A stretch of 64,000 nt of DNA, from positions 1 through 64,000 of the forward strand of contig NZ_VTTP01000006.1 of NCBI RefSeq assembly GCF_008364845.1, read 5' to 3'. Positions 1 to 7,960 of the stretch are shown piece after piece. This DNA is from Actinotalea subterranea. Its GTDB lineage: Bacteria > Actinomycetota > Actinomycetes > Actinomycetales > Cellulomonadaceae. The translations under genes and the position numbers were made by a program. The notes under the pieces are model-generated. The model was given only the letters and a program-made list of their open reading frames with translations. It ran no database searches and was not told the DNA's origin. Position 1 is the first letter of the stretch, and each line of letters opens with the position of its first letter.

Positions 1-1
1 G

Positions 2-130
2 CCCGCTCCGGCTCCCGCAGCCGCGCCCGCTCCGGCGCCCGCGCCCGCTCCGGCTCCCGCACCCGCTCCGGCTCCCGCACCCGCTCCGGCACCCGCTCCG
101 GCTCCGGCTCCGGCGCCCGCACCGGCCCCC
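2..130 (+). repeat. Pro-Ala coding repeat
   Basis: Imperfect tandem six-base units (ccngcn) encode alternating Pro and Ala in the frame of the FHA protein. A second, shorter Pro/Ala run lies at about 242-330. Such tracts are typical of rigid extended linkers and may vary in length by slippage. Confidence 0.8.
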
Positions 131-838
131 GCGCCGCCGGTGCCCGCTCCCGGCCCGACCGCTCCCCCCAGCGCACCACCGGTCCCCGGGATCATCTCGT
201 CGGTACCCGGTGTCCGGAGCGCCTCCGCGGACGACGCCCCGGCGCCGCTACCGGCGCCCGCACCTGCCCCCGCGCCTGCTCCGGCGCCCACACCCGCTCC
301 TGCCGCGGCCCCCGCGCCCGTGGCGGCCGCGGACCTGAACCGACCGACGCCCGCACCCGACAGCGACGGCCATCCGGCCACGCGCCCGCAGCCGGTCATC
401 GCACCGCCCGCAGCCGCGGAGCTCGAGGACGACGTCGAGCACACCCGCCTGTCCTCGGCGAGCCGCCGCTCGGTCCCTGAGGTCCAGCACGGCGGCCGGG
501 GGAGCGGGCCCCGTGCGACGCTCCAGCTGTGGGACGACCGCCGGCTCACGCTCGAGGGCGTGGCGCTCATCGGCCGCAACCCGGCCCCGCGCGAGAACGA
601 GTCGACGCCCGACCACCTCCTCGCGGTGCCGGACCCGGGCCGGTCGGTCTCCAAGACCCACCTCGTGCTCGGCGTCGACGCGAACGGCGTGTGGCTCCAG
701 GACCGCAACTCGACGAACGGCACGGTCGTGACGCTGGGCGACGGTCAGCAGATCCTGTGCGCACCCGAGCAGAAGGTTCGCGTGCCGGCCCAGGCGTCGG
801 TCGCGTTCGGGGACTTCTGGCTCACCGTCGTCGACTGA
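2..838 (+). CDS. FHA domain protein, 5' end outside window
   Basis: The reading frame is open from base 2 with no upstream start, so the gene is cut by the window edge. The visible N-terminal part is a long low-complexity Pro/Ala stretch (PAPAPA units), then a linker, then a C-terminal FHA domain of about 100 residues. The FHA signature is clear: GRNP, then SVSKTH, then DRNSTNGT, which are the phosphothreonine-binding loops. FHA domains bind phosphothreonine peptides, usually made by Ser/Thr kinases. The Pro/Ala linker probably separates the FHA domain from an N-terminal module not seen here. A GTG at 140 could be taken for a start, but it lies inside the repeat. The gene is convergent with the RarD gene and overlaps its 3' end by 17 bases. 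Confidence 0.85.
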   Translation, partial: PAPAPAAAPAPAPAPAPAPAPAPAPAPAPAPAPAPAPAPAPAPAPPVPAPGPTAPPSAPPVPGIISSVPGVRSASADDAPAPLPAPAPAPAPAPAPTPAPAAAPAPVAAADLNRPTPAPDSDGHPATRPQPVIAPPAAAELEDDVEHTRLSSASRRSVPEVQHGGRGSGPRATLQLWDDRRLTLEGVALIGRNPAPRENESTPDHLLAVPDPGRSVSKTHLVLGVDANGVWLQDRNSTNGTVVTLGDGQQILCAPEQKVRVPAQASVAFGDFWLTVVD

Positions 839-1784
839 CGGGCCGCCCCGCGCGCAGGCCGTCCGCGGTGAGCACCACGAGCGCGAGCCAGACGAGCCCG
901 AAGCCCAGCCACCGCGCGGGCGGCATCTCCTCGCCGAACCACAGCACGCCCACGAGGAACTGGATGGTGGGTGCCACGTACTGCAGCAGCCCGACGACGC
1001 TGAGCGGCAGGCGCCGGGCCGCGGCCCCGAAGAGCAGCAGGGGCACGGCCGTGATGACGCCGACGCCGACCGTCGCGGCGACGTGCCCGGGCCCCTCGGC
1101 GCCGAACGCGGCCACGCCGGTCGCCGTGAGCCACACCAGGTAGGCGACCGCGAGGGGCGTCAGGACGGCCGTCTCGACCGCGAGGCTCGCGACGGCGGGC
1201 ACGGTGCGGCCCACGCGGTTCTTGATGAGCCCGTACACGCCGAACGTGGCCGCGAGGGTCAGGGCGATCCACGGCAGGCGCCCGACTCCCGCGGTGATCA
1301 CGACGACGGCACCCGCGCCGATCCCGAGGGCCACCCACTGCGCCGCGCGCAGCCGCTCACCGAGCGCGACCACGGCGAGCCCGACGGTCAGCAGCGGGTT
1401 GATGTAGTAGCCCAGCGCCGTGTCGACCGTGTGCCCCGTGAGCACCCCGAACACGAACACGAGCCAGTTCGTCGCGACGAGGACGCCGGCGAGCGCGAGG
1501 GTCCGCAGCGTGCGGCGGTCGGCGACGGCGGCACGGAAGGCGCTCCACGTCCCCGTGACCCGCAGCAGCAGGAGGCAGAAGAGGAGCGACCACACGACGC
1601 GGTGGGCGATGATCTCGACCGGGCCGGCCGGTGCGAGGAGCGGGAAGTACAGCGGCAGGAAGCCCCAGAGCAGGTAAGCACCCAGGCCGAGAGCCACACC
1701 ACGCGTGTCGAGCCCGGCCGGGCGGGTGGGCCCGGCGGGCGTGGTGGGCCCGGCGGCCACGGGTTCACGTCCTGGGTGCGGCAC
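822..1784 (-). CDS. rarD: EamA/RarD-family membrane transporter
   Basis: A 320-residue polytopic membrane protein of the drug/metabolite transporter superfamily. After a 28-residue Pro/Gly-rich head it shows the RarD-type opening GLGAYLLWGFLPLYF, then about ten hydrophobic segments arranged as two EamA halves, including LATNWLVFVFGV-like and GYYINPLLTVGLAV stretches typical of RarD. The substrate is not known for this family. The GTG start is supported by a TAGGTT -10 box six bases upstream (leaderless arrangement). It is divergent from the ferredoxin reductase gene and tail-to-tail with the FHA gene. Confidence 0.85.
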   Translation of the reverse strand: MPHPGREPVAAGPTTPAGPTRPAGLDTRGVALGLGAYLLWGFLPLYFPLLAPAGPVEIIAHRVVWSLLFCLLLLRVTGTWSAFRAAVADRRTLRTLALAGVLVATNWLVFVFGVLTGHTVDTALGYYINPLLTVGLAVVALGERLRAAQWVALGIGAGAVVVITAGVGRLPWIALTLAATFGVYGLIKNRVGRTVPAVASLAVETAVLTPLAVAYLVWLTATGVAAFGAEGPGHVAATVGVGVITAVPLLLFGAAARRLPLSVVGLLQYVAPTIQFLVGVLWFGEEMPPARWLGFGLVWLALVVLTADGLRAGRPVSRRR

Positions 1785-1790
1785 CCCGCG

Positions 1791-1812
1791 AACCTACGCC
1801 CCCGCCTACACT
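1791..1812. promoter_or_regulatory. compact divergent -10 boxes, rarD / fprA
   Basis: On the minus strand TAGGTT (1791-1796) lies six bases before the rarD GTG. On the plus strand TACACT (1807-1812) would start transcription near 1819, giving the reductase gene a leader of about 95 bases. Only ten bases separate the two boxes, so polymerase binding should be mutually exclusive. No good -35 is seen for either. Confidence 0.45.
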
Positions 1813-1914
1813 GGCGGCAGCGTCCTGGTGGGGCGCGCCGTCGTCGTGCCGGTCTTCGTCGGGCGCACGGCAGGCAGGGACCCACCGCCCCCTTCCGGAA
1901 GGCGTCTTCTCTCC

Positions 1915-3276
1915 GTGAGCACCACCCGCCCGCTCCGCGTCGCGATCGTCGGCGCAGGCCCGGCCGGCATCTACGCCGCCGACATCCTGTCCAAGTCCGG
2001 CCTCGAGGTCTCGATCGACCTCTTCGAGCGGCTCCCCGCGCCGTTCGGGCTGGTGCGCTACGGCGTCGCGCCCGACCACCCGCGGATCAAGCAGATCATC
2101 GTCGCGCTGCACAAGATCCTCGACCGCGGTGACATCCGGCTGCTGAGCAACGTGGACTACGGGACGGACATCGGTCTCGCCGACCTGCGGCGCTTCTACG
2201 ACGCCGTGATCTTCTCGACCGGAGCGATCCGGGACGCCGAGCTCCCGATCCCGGGGATCGACCTGCCCGGGTCGTACGGCGCCGCCGACTTCGTCTCCTG
2301 GTACGACGGGCACCCGGACGTGCCGCGCACCTGGCCGCTCGAGGCCCAGCACGTCGCGGTCATCGGTGCGGGCAACGTCGCGCTCGACGTCGCGCGGATC
2401 CTGTCCAAGCACCCCCAGGATCTGCTGCCCACCGAGATCCCGGACAACGTGCACCAGGGCCTGCTCGCGAACCCGGTGACCGACGTCCACGTCTTCGCCC
2501 GCCGGGGGCCCGCGCAGGTCAAGTTCAGCCCGCTCGAGCTGCGCGAGCTGGGCCACGTCCCCGACGTCGACGTGATCGTCTACCCCGAGGACTTCGACTT
2601 CGACGAGGGCTCGATGGCCGCGATCCACTCGTCGAACCAGACCAAGCAGGTCGTCAAGACCCTGACGGACTGGACGCTCAAGGAGCCCGAGGACCTCACG
2701 GCGAGCCGCCGCATCCACCTGCACTTCCTGCACCGGCCCGTCGAGGTGCTGGGCGAGGACCGGGTCACGGGCCTGCGCACGGAGCGCACGGTGCTCACGG
2801 GCGACGGGTCCGTCGCCGGCACCGGCCAGCTGCACGACTGGCCCGTCGAGGCCGTCTACCGGGCCGTCGGCTACTTCGGCTCGCCGCTCGCGGACCTCCC
2901 GTTCGACGACGTCGCGGGCGTCGTGCCCAACCGCGAGGGCCGCGTCGTCCAGCCCGACGGCGAGCACCTCCCCGGCGTGTACACGACGGGCTGGATCAAG
3001 CGGGGTCCCGTCGGCCTCATCGGCCACACCAAGTCGGACGCGACGGAGACCATCAAGCACCTCGTCTCCGACGTCGCGGGCCTGGAGCGTGCGACCGAGC
3101 CCGACCCGTCGGCGGTGACCGCCTTCCTGGCGGAGCGCGGTGTCGGTCACGTCGAGTGGGCCGGCTGGATGCTCCTGGACGCGTACGAGCAGTCGCTCGG
3201 CACCCCGCACGGCCGTGAGCGCATCAAGGTCGTGCCGCGCGAGGACATGCTCTCCGTCATCCGCGGCGAGCGCTGA
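1915..3276 (+). CDS. fprA: ferredoxin/flavodoxin--NADP+ reductase, FprA (adrenodoxin reductase) type
   Basis: This 453-residue flavoprotein matches the glutathione-reductase-fold ferredoxin-NADP reductases (FprA/adrenodoxin reductase), which move electrons between NADPH and ferredoxin. The FAD-binding GAGPAG is at residues 13-18, followed by LPAPFGLVRYGVAPDHP, typical of the family. The NADPH-binding GAGNVA is at 151-156. The C-terminal part has GWIKRGPVGLIGHTKSDA, which contacts FAD. The GTG start at 1915 begins right before the FAD motif and has GGAAGG 12 bases upstream. An open frame extends further upstream to 1705 but would encode non-homologous low-complexity sequence. Likely cytoplasmic and monocistronic. 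Confidence 0.9.
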   Translation: MSTTRPLRVAIVGAGPAGIYAADILSKSGLEVSIDLFERLPAPFGLVRYGVAPDHPRIKQIIVALHKILDRGDIRLLSNVDYGTDIGLADLRRFYDAVIFSTGAIRDAELPIPGIDLPGSYGAADFVSWYDGHPDVPRTWPLEAQHVAVIGAGNVALDVARILSKHPQDLLPTEIPDNVHQGLLANPVTDVHVFARRGPAQVKFSPLELRELGHVPDVDVIVYPEDFDFDEGSMAAIHSSNQTKQVVKTLTDWTLKEPEDLTASRRIHLHFLHRPVEVLGEDRVTGLRTERTVLTGDGSVAGTGQLHDWPVEAVYRAVGYFGSPLADLPFDDVAGVVPNREGRVVQPDGEHLPGVYTTGWIKRGPVGLIGHTKSDATETIKHLVSDVAGLERATEPDPSAVTAFLAERGVGHVEWAGWMLLDAYEQSLGTPHGRERIKVVPREDMLSVIRGER

Positions 3277-3450
3277 CCGAGCAGGCCCACGCAGGCCGCT
3301 GCGGCCGGAGCGCCGGGAACGCAGCGGCTGGCAGGAGCGTTGTCCCAGGCAGGGCAGCAGGCGCGACCAGGCGTCGGCAGTGCGTGTGCAGGCCCGTGCA
3401 GGCCGGTCGGCGCCGCCGCCGGGGACCGTCGAAGGAGCGCGAGGACGAGG

Positions 3451-4323
3451 GTGGGACGTCGGCACTACAACGGCCTGAAGACCGCCGGGCTGTTCGGTCT
3501 CATGTGGGCGCTGGTCCTGGCGATCGGGGCGGTCGTCGACGGCGGGCGGTACATCTTCCTGTTCGCCGCCGCCGGGCTCCTCATGACCGCGTTCAGCTAC
3601 TGGAACTCGGCGGCGATCGCGATCCGGTCGATGCACGCCTACCCGGTCAGCGAGCTCGACGCCCCGGAGATGTACCGGATCGTCCGCGAGCTCTCGACTG
3701 CCGCGCGCCAGCCCATGCCCGCGCTGTACGTGTCGCCCACGGCGGCGCCCAACGCCTTCGCGACCGGCCGCAACCCACGCAACGCGGCCGTGTGCTGCAC
3801 CGAGGGGATCCTGCGCCTGCTCGACGAGCGTGAGCTGCGCGGGGTCCTCGGCCACGAGCTCATGCACGTGTACAACCGGGACATCCTCACGTCCTCGGTC
3901 GCGGCCGCGTTCGCGGGCATGATCACGTCCGTCGCGCAGTTCCTCATGTTCTTCGGCGGCGGCGACCGCGAGCGCGGCGGGAACCCGATCGCGATGCTCG
4001 CCATGGCGTTCCTCGCGCCGGTCGCAGCGATGGTGATCCAGCTCGCGATCAGCCGCACCCGGGAGTATGACGCCGACGAGGACGGCGCCAGGCTCACGGG
4101 CGACCCGATGGCCCTGGCGTCGGCGCTCGCGAAGCTCGAGCGGGGCACGCAGCGCGCGCCCCTGCCGGCCAACCGGGACCTGGTCGACGTCTCGCACCTG
4201 ATGATCGCGAACCCGTTCCGGGGCGGCGGCATGGCCAAGCTGTTCGCGACGCACCCGCCCATGGCCGAGCGCATCAAGCGCCTCCAGCACATGGCCGGCG
4301 AGGGCGGCGTCACCCGCTACTGA
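3451..4323 (+). CDS. htpX: zinc metalloprotease HtpX
   Basis: A 290-residue M48-family membrane protease that degrades damaged membrane proteins. Two hydrophobic segments follow the short NGLKTAGLF head. The zinc motif HELMH has ligands H135 and H139 with catalytic E136. The third ligand is E205 in [11 protein letters not shown]. Further hydrophobic segments lie between these sites, and the C-terminal [12 protein letters not shown] is typical of HtpX. The GTG at 3451 gives the usual family length; GAAGGAG lies 13 bases upstream. Upstream in-frame starts would add sequence unlike HtpX. It is convergent with the YajQ gene. Confidence 0.92.
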   Translation: MGRRHYNGLKTAGLFGLMWALVLAIGAVVDGGRYIFLFAAAGLLMTAFSYWNSAAIAIRSMHAYPVSELDAPEMYRIVRELSTAARQPMPALYVSPTAAPNAFATGRNPRNAAVCCTEGILRLLDERELRGVLGHELMHVYNRDILTSSVAAAFAGMITSVAQFLMFFGGGDRERGGNPIAMLAMAFLAPVAAMVIQLAISRTREYDADEDGARLTGDPMALASALAKLERGTQRAPLPANRDLVDVSHLMIANPFRGGGMAKLFATHPPMAERIKRLQHMAGEGGVTRY

Positions 4324-4341
4324 GCGCCGGCTGCCCGGCGC
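4324..4341. terminator. small hairpin between htpX and yajQ
   Basis: GCGCCGG, loop CTGC, CCGGCGC forms a seven-base-pair GC stem in the 24-base gap between two convergent genes, where a bidirectional terminator is expected. There is no T tract. Confidence 0.45.
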
Positions 4342-4347
4342 CCTGCC

Positions 4348-4839
4348 TCAGCGGTAGTTGACGAACTGCAGCGCGACGTCGAGGTCGGCGTCCTTGAGGA
4401 GTGCGATCACGGCCTGGAGGTCGTCCCGGCTCTTCGCGGAGACGCGGAGCTCGTCGCCGGTGATCTGCGTCTTGACGCCCTTGGGGCCCTCGTCGCGGAT
4501 GACCTTCGAGATCTTCTTCGCGTTCTCGCTGCTGAGCCCCTCCTTCACGGCGGCCTCGAGACGGAACTCCTTGCCGGAGGCCTTGGGCTCGCCCGTGTCG
4601 AGAGACTTGAGCGAGATGCCGCGTCGGATGAGCTTCGTCTCGAACACGTCGAGGACCGCCTTGACCCGCTCCTCGGAGTTGGCCGTCATGACGATCGACT
4701 CGCCGCTCCAGGCGATGGACGCCCCGACGTTCTTGAAGTCGTACCGCTGCGAGATCTCCTTCGCGGCCTGGTTGAGGGCGTTGTCGACCTCCTGCCGGTC
4801 GACCTTGCTGACGACGTCGAACGAGGACTCGGATGCCAT
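4348..4839 (-). CDS. YajQ-family nucleotide-binding protein (UPF0234)
   Basis: A 163-residue cytoplasmic protein that matches the YajQ/UPF0234 family along its whole length ([20 protein letters not shown] at the start, [23 protein letters not shown] at the end). Family members bind nucleotides and some bind cyclic di-GMP; the role in actinobacteria is unclear. The ATG start has a strong Shine-Dalgarno AGGAGG about five bases upstream. It is convergent with htpX and transcribed away from the tRNA cluster. Confidence 0.9.
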   Translation of the reverse strand: MASESSFDVVSKVDRQEVDNALNQAAKEISQRYDFKNVGASIAWSGESIVMTANSEERVKAVLDVFETKLIRRGISLKSLDTGEPKASGKEFRLEAAVKEGLSSENAKKISKVIRDEGPKGVKTQITGDELRVSAKSRDDLQAVIALLKDADLDVALQFVNYR

Positions 4840-4924
4840 GCGTCTCCTCCTGGGTCCGTGGCGCGGGCGAGGGGCTCGCGCGGTGGGCGGGCCGTCCGTG
4901 TGCGGATGGGCCCTGCAGAGTTGC

Positions 4925-4930
4925 TATCCT
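4925..4930 (+). promoter_or_regulatory. candidate -10 box for tRNA-Tyr
   Basis: TATCCT lies about 54 bases before the tRNA-Tyr gene in the gap after the divergent yajQ gene. It fits TANNNT and would start transcription near 4937. No convincing -35 hexamer was found. Confidence 0.35.
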
Positions 4931-4983
4931 TCCATCCGCACCTGAACCGCACGAGCAGTCGTCGCGGGGCGGGCGCAGCACCT

Positions 4984-5068
4984 GGCAGGTTGCCCGAGCG
5001 GCCAAAGGGAGCTGACTGTAAATCAGCCGCGTCATGCTACGGGGGTTCGAATCCCTCACCTGCCACCA
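4984..5068 (+). tRNA. tRNA-Tyr (anticodon GTA), CCA encoded
   Basis: A class II tRNA. Acceptor arms GGCAGGT and ACCTGCC pair fully, the discriminator is A5065, and CCA follows. The anticodon stem CTGAC/TCAG frames GTA. A long variable arm (about CGCGTCATGCTACG) precedes the TTCGAAT T-loop, as expected for tRNA-Tyr. Confidence 0.95.
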
Positions 5069-5071
5069 CCG

Positions 5072-5112
5072 AGGCGCCTCGCCTCCGGCCCACGGGCCGG
5101 GGCGGGGCGCCT
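5072..5112 (+). terminator. terminator after tRNA-Tyr
   Basis: Arms beginning AGGCGCC and ending GGCGCCT, with GCCTCCGGCCC pairing to GGGCCGGGGC, form a near-perfect stem of about 19 pairs with a three-base loop directly behind the tRNA. Only CTTC follows, so the U tail is weak. Confidence 0.6.
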
Positions 5113-5240
5113 TCGTCGTGAGCGGCGCCGCACGGGCGAGCGCGGGCCGGCCTGGCGGGCCGCAGGCGCGGCCGACGGCCGGGGTGGCGCAGCCGACGGC
5201 GGGGTGGCGCCTCGATTTCGCGAGGGCCCCGCGGCCCGTG

Positions 5241-5246
5241 TACCCT
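5241..5246 (+). promoter_or_regulatory. candidate -10 box for tRNA-Thr
   Basis: TACCCT ends ten bases before the tRNA-Thr gene, so the precursor leader would be only a few bases. TTTCGC at 5216-5221 is a poor -35. Confidence 0.45.
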
Positions 5247-5256
5247 GGCACGCGCT

Positions 5257-5329
5257 GCCCCGATAGCTCAGTCGGCAGAGCGTCTCCATGGTAAGGAGAA
5301 GGTCAAGGGTTCGATTCCCTTTCGGGGCT
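5257..5329 (+). tRNA. tRNA-Thr (anticodon GGT)
   Basis: Acceptor GCCCCGA pairs with TCGGGGC; discriminator T5329; CCA is not encoded. The anticodon stem TCTCC/GGAGA carries loop ATGGTAA with anticodon GGT. D and T arms are canonical (TTCGATT T-loop). Confidence 0.95.
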
Positions 5330-5340
5330 CTGTTGGTGCC

Positions 5341-5380
5341 TGGTGGTCATGACGACGGTTCGTCCGTCCCGTGACCACCA
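5341..5380 (+). terminator. hairpin between tRNA-Thr and tRNA-Met
   Basis: TGGTGGTCA (5341-5349) pairs with TGACCACCA (5372-5380), and inside it GACGG pairs with CCGTC around TTCGT. It may terminate the tRNA-Thr transcript or act as a processing signal between the tRNAs. There is no T tract. Confidence 0.45.
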
Positions 5381-5392
5381 CGGCGCCGATGC

Positions 5393-5469
5393 GGCGGGGT
5401 AGCTCAGCTGGTCAGAGCGCACGACTCATAATCGTGAGGTCGCGGGTTCGAGCCCCGCTCCCGCTACCA
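5393..5469 (+). tRNA. tRNA-Met (anticodon CAT), CCA encoded
   Basis: Acceptor GGCGGGG pairs with TCCCGCT with G-U pairs at both ends; discriminator A5466, then CCA. Anticodon stem CACGA/TCGTG with loop CTCATAA and anticodon CAT. The paired first base and the absence of three G-C pairs at the anticodon-stem base argue for an elongator rather than initiator tRNA. A lysidine-modified tRNA-Ile(CAT) cannot be strictly ruled out. Confidence 0.9.
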
Positions 5470-5483
5470 GATGTGGACACAGG

Positions 5484-5504
5484 GAGTACCGGCCGGCGGT
5501 ACTC
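5484..5504 (+). terminator. hairpin between tRNA-Met and rpmG
   Basis: GAGTACCG, loop GCCGG, CGGTACTC: an eight-pair perfect stem 15 bases after the tRNA-Met CCA. It may separate the tRNA from the L33 message. No T tract. Confidence 0.4.
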
Positions 5505-5555
5505 GCTCATGACGGACCAGGGCGCTGCACGAGCGGCGCGAGAGGTGGCAAGACC

Positions 5556-5726
5556 GTGGCCAGCAAGTCTCAGGATGTTCGCCCCAAGATCACGCTCGCA
5601 TGCGTCGAGTGCAAGGAGCGGAACTACATCACCAAGAAGAACCGTCGGAACGACCCCGACCGCCTGGAGATGAAGAAGTTCTGCCCGCGCGACGGCCGTC
5701 ACACGGTCCACCGCGAGACCCGCTGA
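5556..5726 (+). CDS. rpmG: 50S ribosomal protein L33 (bL33)
   Basis: A 56-residue protein, GTG start with GAGGTGG upstream. The sequence ([20 protein letters not shown], then [15 protein letters not shown]) is a clear bL33. Cys16, Cys19 and Cys43 of the zinc ribbon are present, but the fourth position, normally Cys in a CPxC pair, is Asp46 (FCPRDGRH). It is therefore a three-cysteine ribbon whose zinc binding is doubtful, or which uses a nearby His (49 or 52). It heads the MaoC pair, as in many actinobacteria. Confidence 0.95.
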   Translation: MASKSQDVRPKITLACVECKERNYITKKNRRNDPDRLEMKKFCPRDGRHTVHRETR

Positions 5727-5789
5727 CCCAGCTGTCGCACAGGTCCTCCCGCGGGTCGCACGCGGCCACGGGTGGACGCTGACGAGCTC

Positions 5790-6275
5790 ATGGTCAACCT
5801 CGCCTACGCCGGCCGCACGTACCCGCCGACCGCGCCCTACGCGGTCGGCCGTGAGCACGTGCGCGACTTCGCCCGGGCCGTGGGTGCGACGCACCCGGCG
5901 CACCACGACGTCGCGGCGGCGCGCGCACTCGGTCACCCCGACGTGATCGCGTCCCCCACCTTCGCCGTGGTCGTGGCGCAGCGGGCCGAGGCCCAGCTGA
6001 TCGAGGACCCGGACGCGGGCATCGACTTCTCCCGCGTGGTCCACGCCGAGGAGCGCTTCACGCACCACCGGCCCATCCACGCCGGCGACGAGCTCGTGAC
6101 CGTGCTCCACGTCGACGGCATCGTCGAGCGGGCCGGCCTGTCCATGGTCACCACGCGCTGCGAGATCGCGGCGGCGGACGGGGAGCCCGTGGCGACGGTC
6201 GTCTCCACGCTCGCCGTCCGTGGGCCGGAGCAGCCCGTCCGTGGGCCGGAGCAGCCGACCGGGGCGCCGGCATGA
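5790..6275 (+). CDS. MaoC-like N-terminal hot-dog dehydratase subunit (HadA/HadC type)
   Basis: A 161-residue single hot-dog protein of the FAS1-dehydratase-like group, opening AGRTYPPTAPYAVGREHVRD. With the next gene it resembles the HadA/HadC-HadB (R)-3-hydroxyacyl dehydratases found beside rpmG in actinobacteria, where they act on fatty-acyl intermediates. This subunit lacks the hydratase motif and is expected to pair with the catalytic partner. Start: ATG 5790 fits the family N-terminus; an in-frame GTG at 5772 is possible. The C-terminus has a duplicated VRGPEQP from a 21-base tandem repeat. It overlaps the next gene by four bases. Confidence 0.8.
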   Translation: MVNLAYAGRTYPPTAPYAVGREHVRDFARAVGATHPAHHDVAAARALGHPDVIASPTFAVVVAQRAEAQLIEDPDAGIDFSRVVHAEERFTHHRPIHAGDELVTVLHVDGIVERAGLSMVTTRCEIAAADGEPVATVVSTLAVRGPEQPVRGPEQPTGAPA

Positions 6276-6697
6276 CGCGCCCCCTGCTCGCCGACCTCGA
6301 GGTCGGTCAGGTCGTCGCCACCCGGACCCTGACGTTCGCGCGTGCCGACCTGGTCCGGTACGCCGGCGCGAGCGGCGACCTCAACCCGATCCACTGGAAC
6401 GACCGGTTCGCCGGCGAGGTGGGGCTCCCAGGCGTCATCGCGCACGGCATGCTCACGATGGGCGCCGCGGTGGACGTCGTCGTCGACTGGGCGGGCGACC
6501 CCGGTGCCGTCCTCGACTACGGCGTCCGGTTCACGCGCCCCGTCCCCGTGCCGGACCCCGGCGCCGCGACCGTGGACGTGAGCGCCGCCGTCGGCGCCGT
6601 CGACGTCGAGGCGGGGACCGCACGCATCGACCTGACCGTGACGGCCGACGGTGCCCGGGTCCTGGGCAAGGCGCAGGTGCTCGTCCGCCTGGCCTGA
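6272..6697 (+). CDS. MaoC-family dehydratase, catalytic subunit (HadB type)
   Basis: A 141-residue hot-dog protein with the hydratase-2 motif: D36 and H41 in GDLNPIHWNDRFA are the expected catalytic pair, followed by GLPGVIAHGMLTMG. It likely forms a heterodimer with the preceding gene product and hydrates or dehydrates (R)-3-hydroxyacyl thioesters. Translational coupling by the ATGA overlap supports this. In related genomes murB normally follows; here it lies 5.2 kb downstream. Confidence 0.85.
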   Translation: MTRPLLADLEVGQVVATRTLTFARADLVRYAGASGDLNPIHWNDRFAGEVGLPGVIAHGMLTMGAAVDVVVDWAGDPGAVLDYGVRFTRPVPVPDPGAATVDVSAAVGAVDVEAGTARIDLTVTADGARVLGKAQVLVRLA

Positions 6698-6720
6698 GCA
6701 GCCTGGCCTGAGCCGTCAGG

Positions 6721-7785
6721 TCAGGCCGGCGGGGGGCCGGTCGTCGTCCCCACGCGCAGCTCGACGTCGAGCTGGACGGGCTCAGGCACCTGACCCGCGA
6801 GCAGCCCCGCGACGGCGTGCCCGAGGGCCTCGCCCTTCGCGGCGAGCGGCTGGCTCACCGTGGTCAGCACGTCGGGCGCGAGCCACGGCAGGTCGAGGCC
6901 GTCGAAGCCCGCGACGGAGACGTCCTGCGGCACCCGCAGGCCCAGGTCGCGTGCCGCGAGGAGCACGCCGGCGGCGAGCAGGTCGGACTGCGCGACGACG
7001 GCCGTCGGCCGGTCGGGGCCCGTAAGGAGCTGGCGGCCGGCCTCGTGACCCTCCTCGACGAGCGACGCGTTGGTCTCGATGATGCGCACGGGCGTGACCC
7101 CCGCGTCGGTGAACCCGGCGAGGCGGTGCCGCGTGGGCGGCCAGTCGAGCTGGCTCATGCGCTCGTCGTCGACCGGCCCGCAGCGGCGCGGCCCGCCGAA
7201 CGGGAGGGTGACCGAGCCGATGCGCTCGTGGCCCAGGTCGAGGAGGTGGCGGACGAGCTCGGCGGTGCCCTGCCTGTCCCGGATGCCGACGACGGGCACG
7301 CCCTCGATCTCGGGGCCCTCGCCGATGACCACCGGGACGCCGCGCTGCTGGAGGGCCGCGAGGACCGGGTCGCCGCTGCGCGCGCCCCAGATGAGGACGG
7401 CGACGTCCATGGGTGCGCTCGCGAGCAGCGGGTCGAGCTCGATGCCGCCGTCGGCGGCCGGCATCCCGGGGATGAGCAGGACCCCGAGGCCCATCGTGCC
7501 GAGCGTGCCGACGAGCCCGTCGAGCACCTGGACGGAGACCGGGTCCCGGAAGCTGCGGCGCAGCTGGTCGCCGATCACGACGGCGACGATCCCGGAGCGA
7601 CCGCTGCGCAGCGAGCGGCCGAGCGGGTTGGGCCCCGCGTAGCCGAGCGACGCCGCAGCCGCCAGCACGCGCTCGCGCGTCTCGGCCGCGATGGGCCCGG
7701 CGCCCGAGAACGCGAGGGATGCGGTCGAGACGGAGACGCCTGCGGCGCCCGCGACGTCGGCCAACGTCGGCCTGCTGTGTGCCAT
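6721..7785 (-). CDS. LacI-family transcriptional regulator
   Basis: 354 residues: an N-terminal helix-turn-helix (TLADVAGAAGVSVSTASLAF) with hinge helix, then a periplasmic-binding-protein-like sensor domain. LacI proteins usually repress transport or catabolic genes until a sugar or related ligand binds. The ATG has AGGTGA as ribosome binding site. It is divergent from the MFS transporter gene, with a candidate operator between them, so it probably controls the three transporters. The ligand is not evident. Confidence 0.92.
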   Translation of the reverse strand: MAHSRPTLADVAGAAGVSVSTASLAFSGAGPIAAETRERVLAAAASLGYAGPNPLGRSLRSGRSGIVAVVIGDQLRRSFRDPVSVQVLDGLVGTLGTMGLGVLLIPGMPAADGGIELDPLLASAPMDVAVLIWGARSGDPVLAALQQRGVPVVIGEGPEIEGVPVVGIRDRQGTAELVRHLLDLGHERIGSVTLPFGGPRRCGPVDDERMSQLDWPPTRHRLAGFTDAGVTPVRIIETNASLVEEGHEAGRQLLTGPDRPTAVVAQSDLLAAGVLLAARDLGLRVPQDVSVAGFDGLDLPWLAPDVLTTVSQPLAAKGEALGHAVAGLLAGQVPEPVQLDVELRVGTTTGPPPA

Positions 7786-7811
7786 CTCACCTGCTCGGGA
7801 AGGGAACTCGG

Positions 7812-7840
7812 TTGACGGGTCGTCAGCCTATCGGCACACT
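7812..7840 (+). promoter_or_regulatory. candidate promoter for MFS operon
   Basis: TTGACG (7812-7817) is a strong -35; 17 bases on is CACACT (7835-7840), a weak -10. Transcription would start near 7847, just before the palindromic operator. Confidence 0.4.
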
Positions 7841-7852
7841 TGTGGGTCGAAC

Positions 7853-7868
7853 CTCGAATCGTTTCGAG
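7853..7868. promoter_or_regulatory. candidate LacI-type operator
   Basis: CTCGAATC followed by GTTTCGAG is a 16-base palindrome with one mismatched pair and a central CG, the usual symmetry of LacI-family operators. It sits between the divergent lacI and MFS genes, just downstream of the proposed start of transcription, where binding would block the transporters. Confidence 0.55.
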
Positions 7869-7960
7869 AAGCCCGACGGCCCGCCGTCCTCCCGGCACGA
7901 CGAGGTCGCGAGCCCCGCGTCGTGCCGCACCGCAGCCAGAACCGTCCCGGATCGAGTGCC

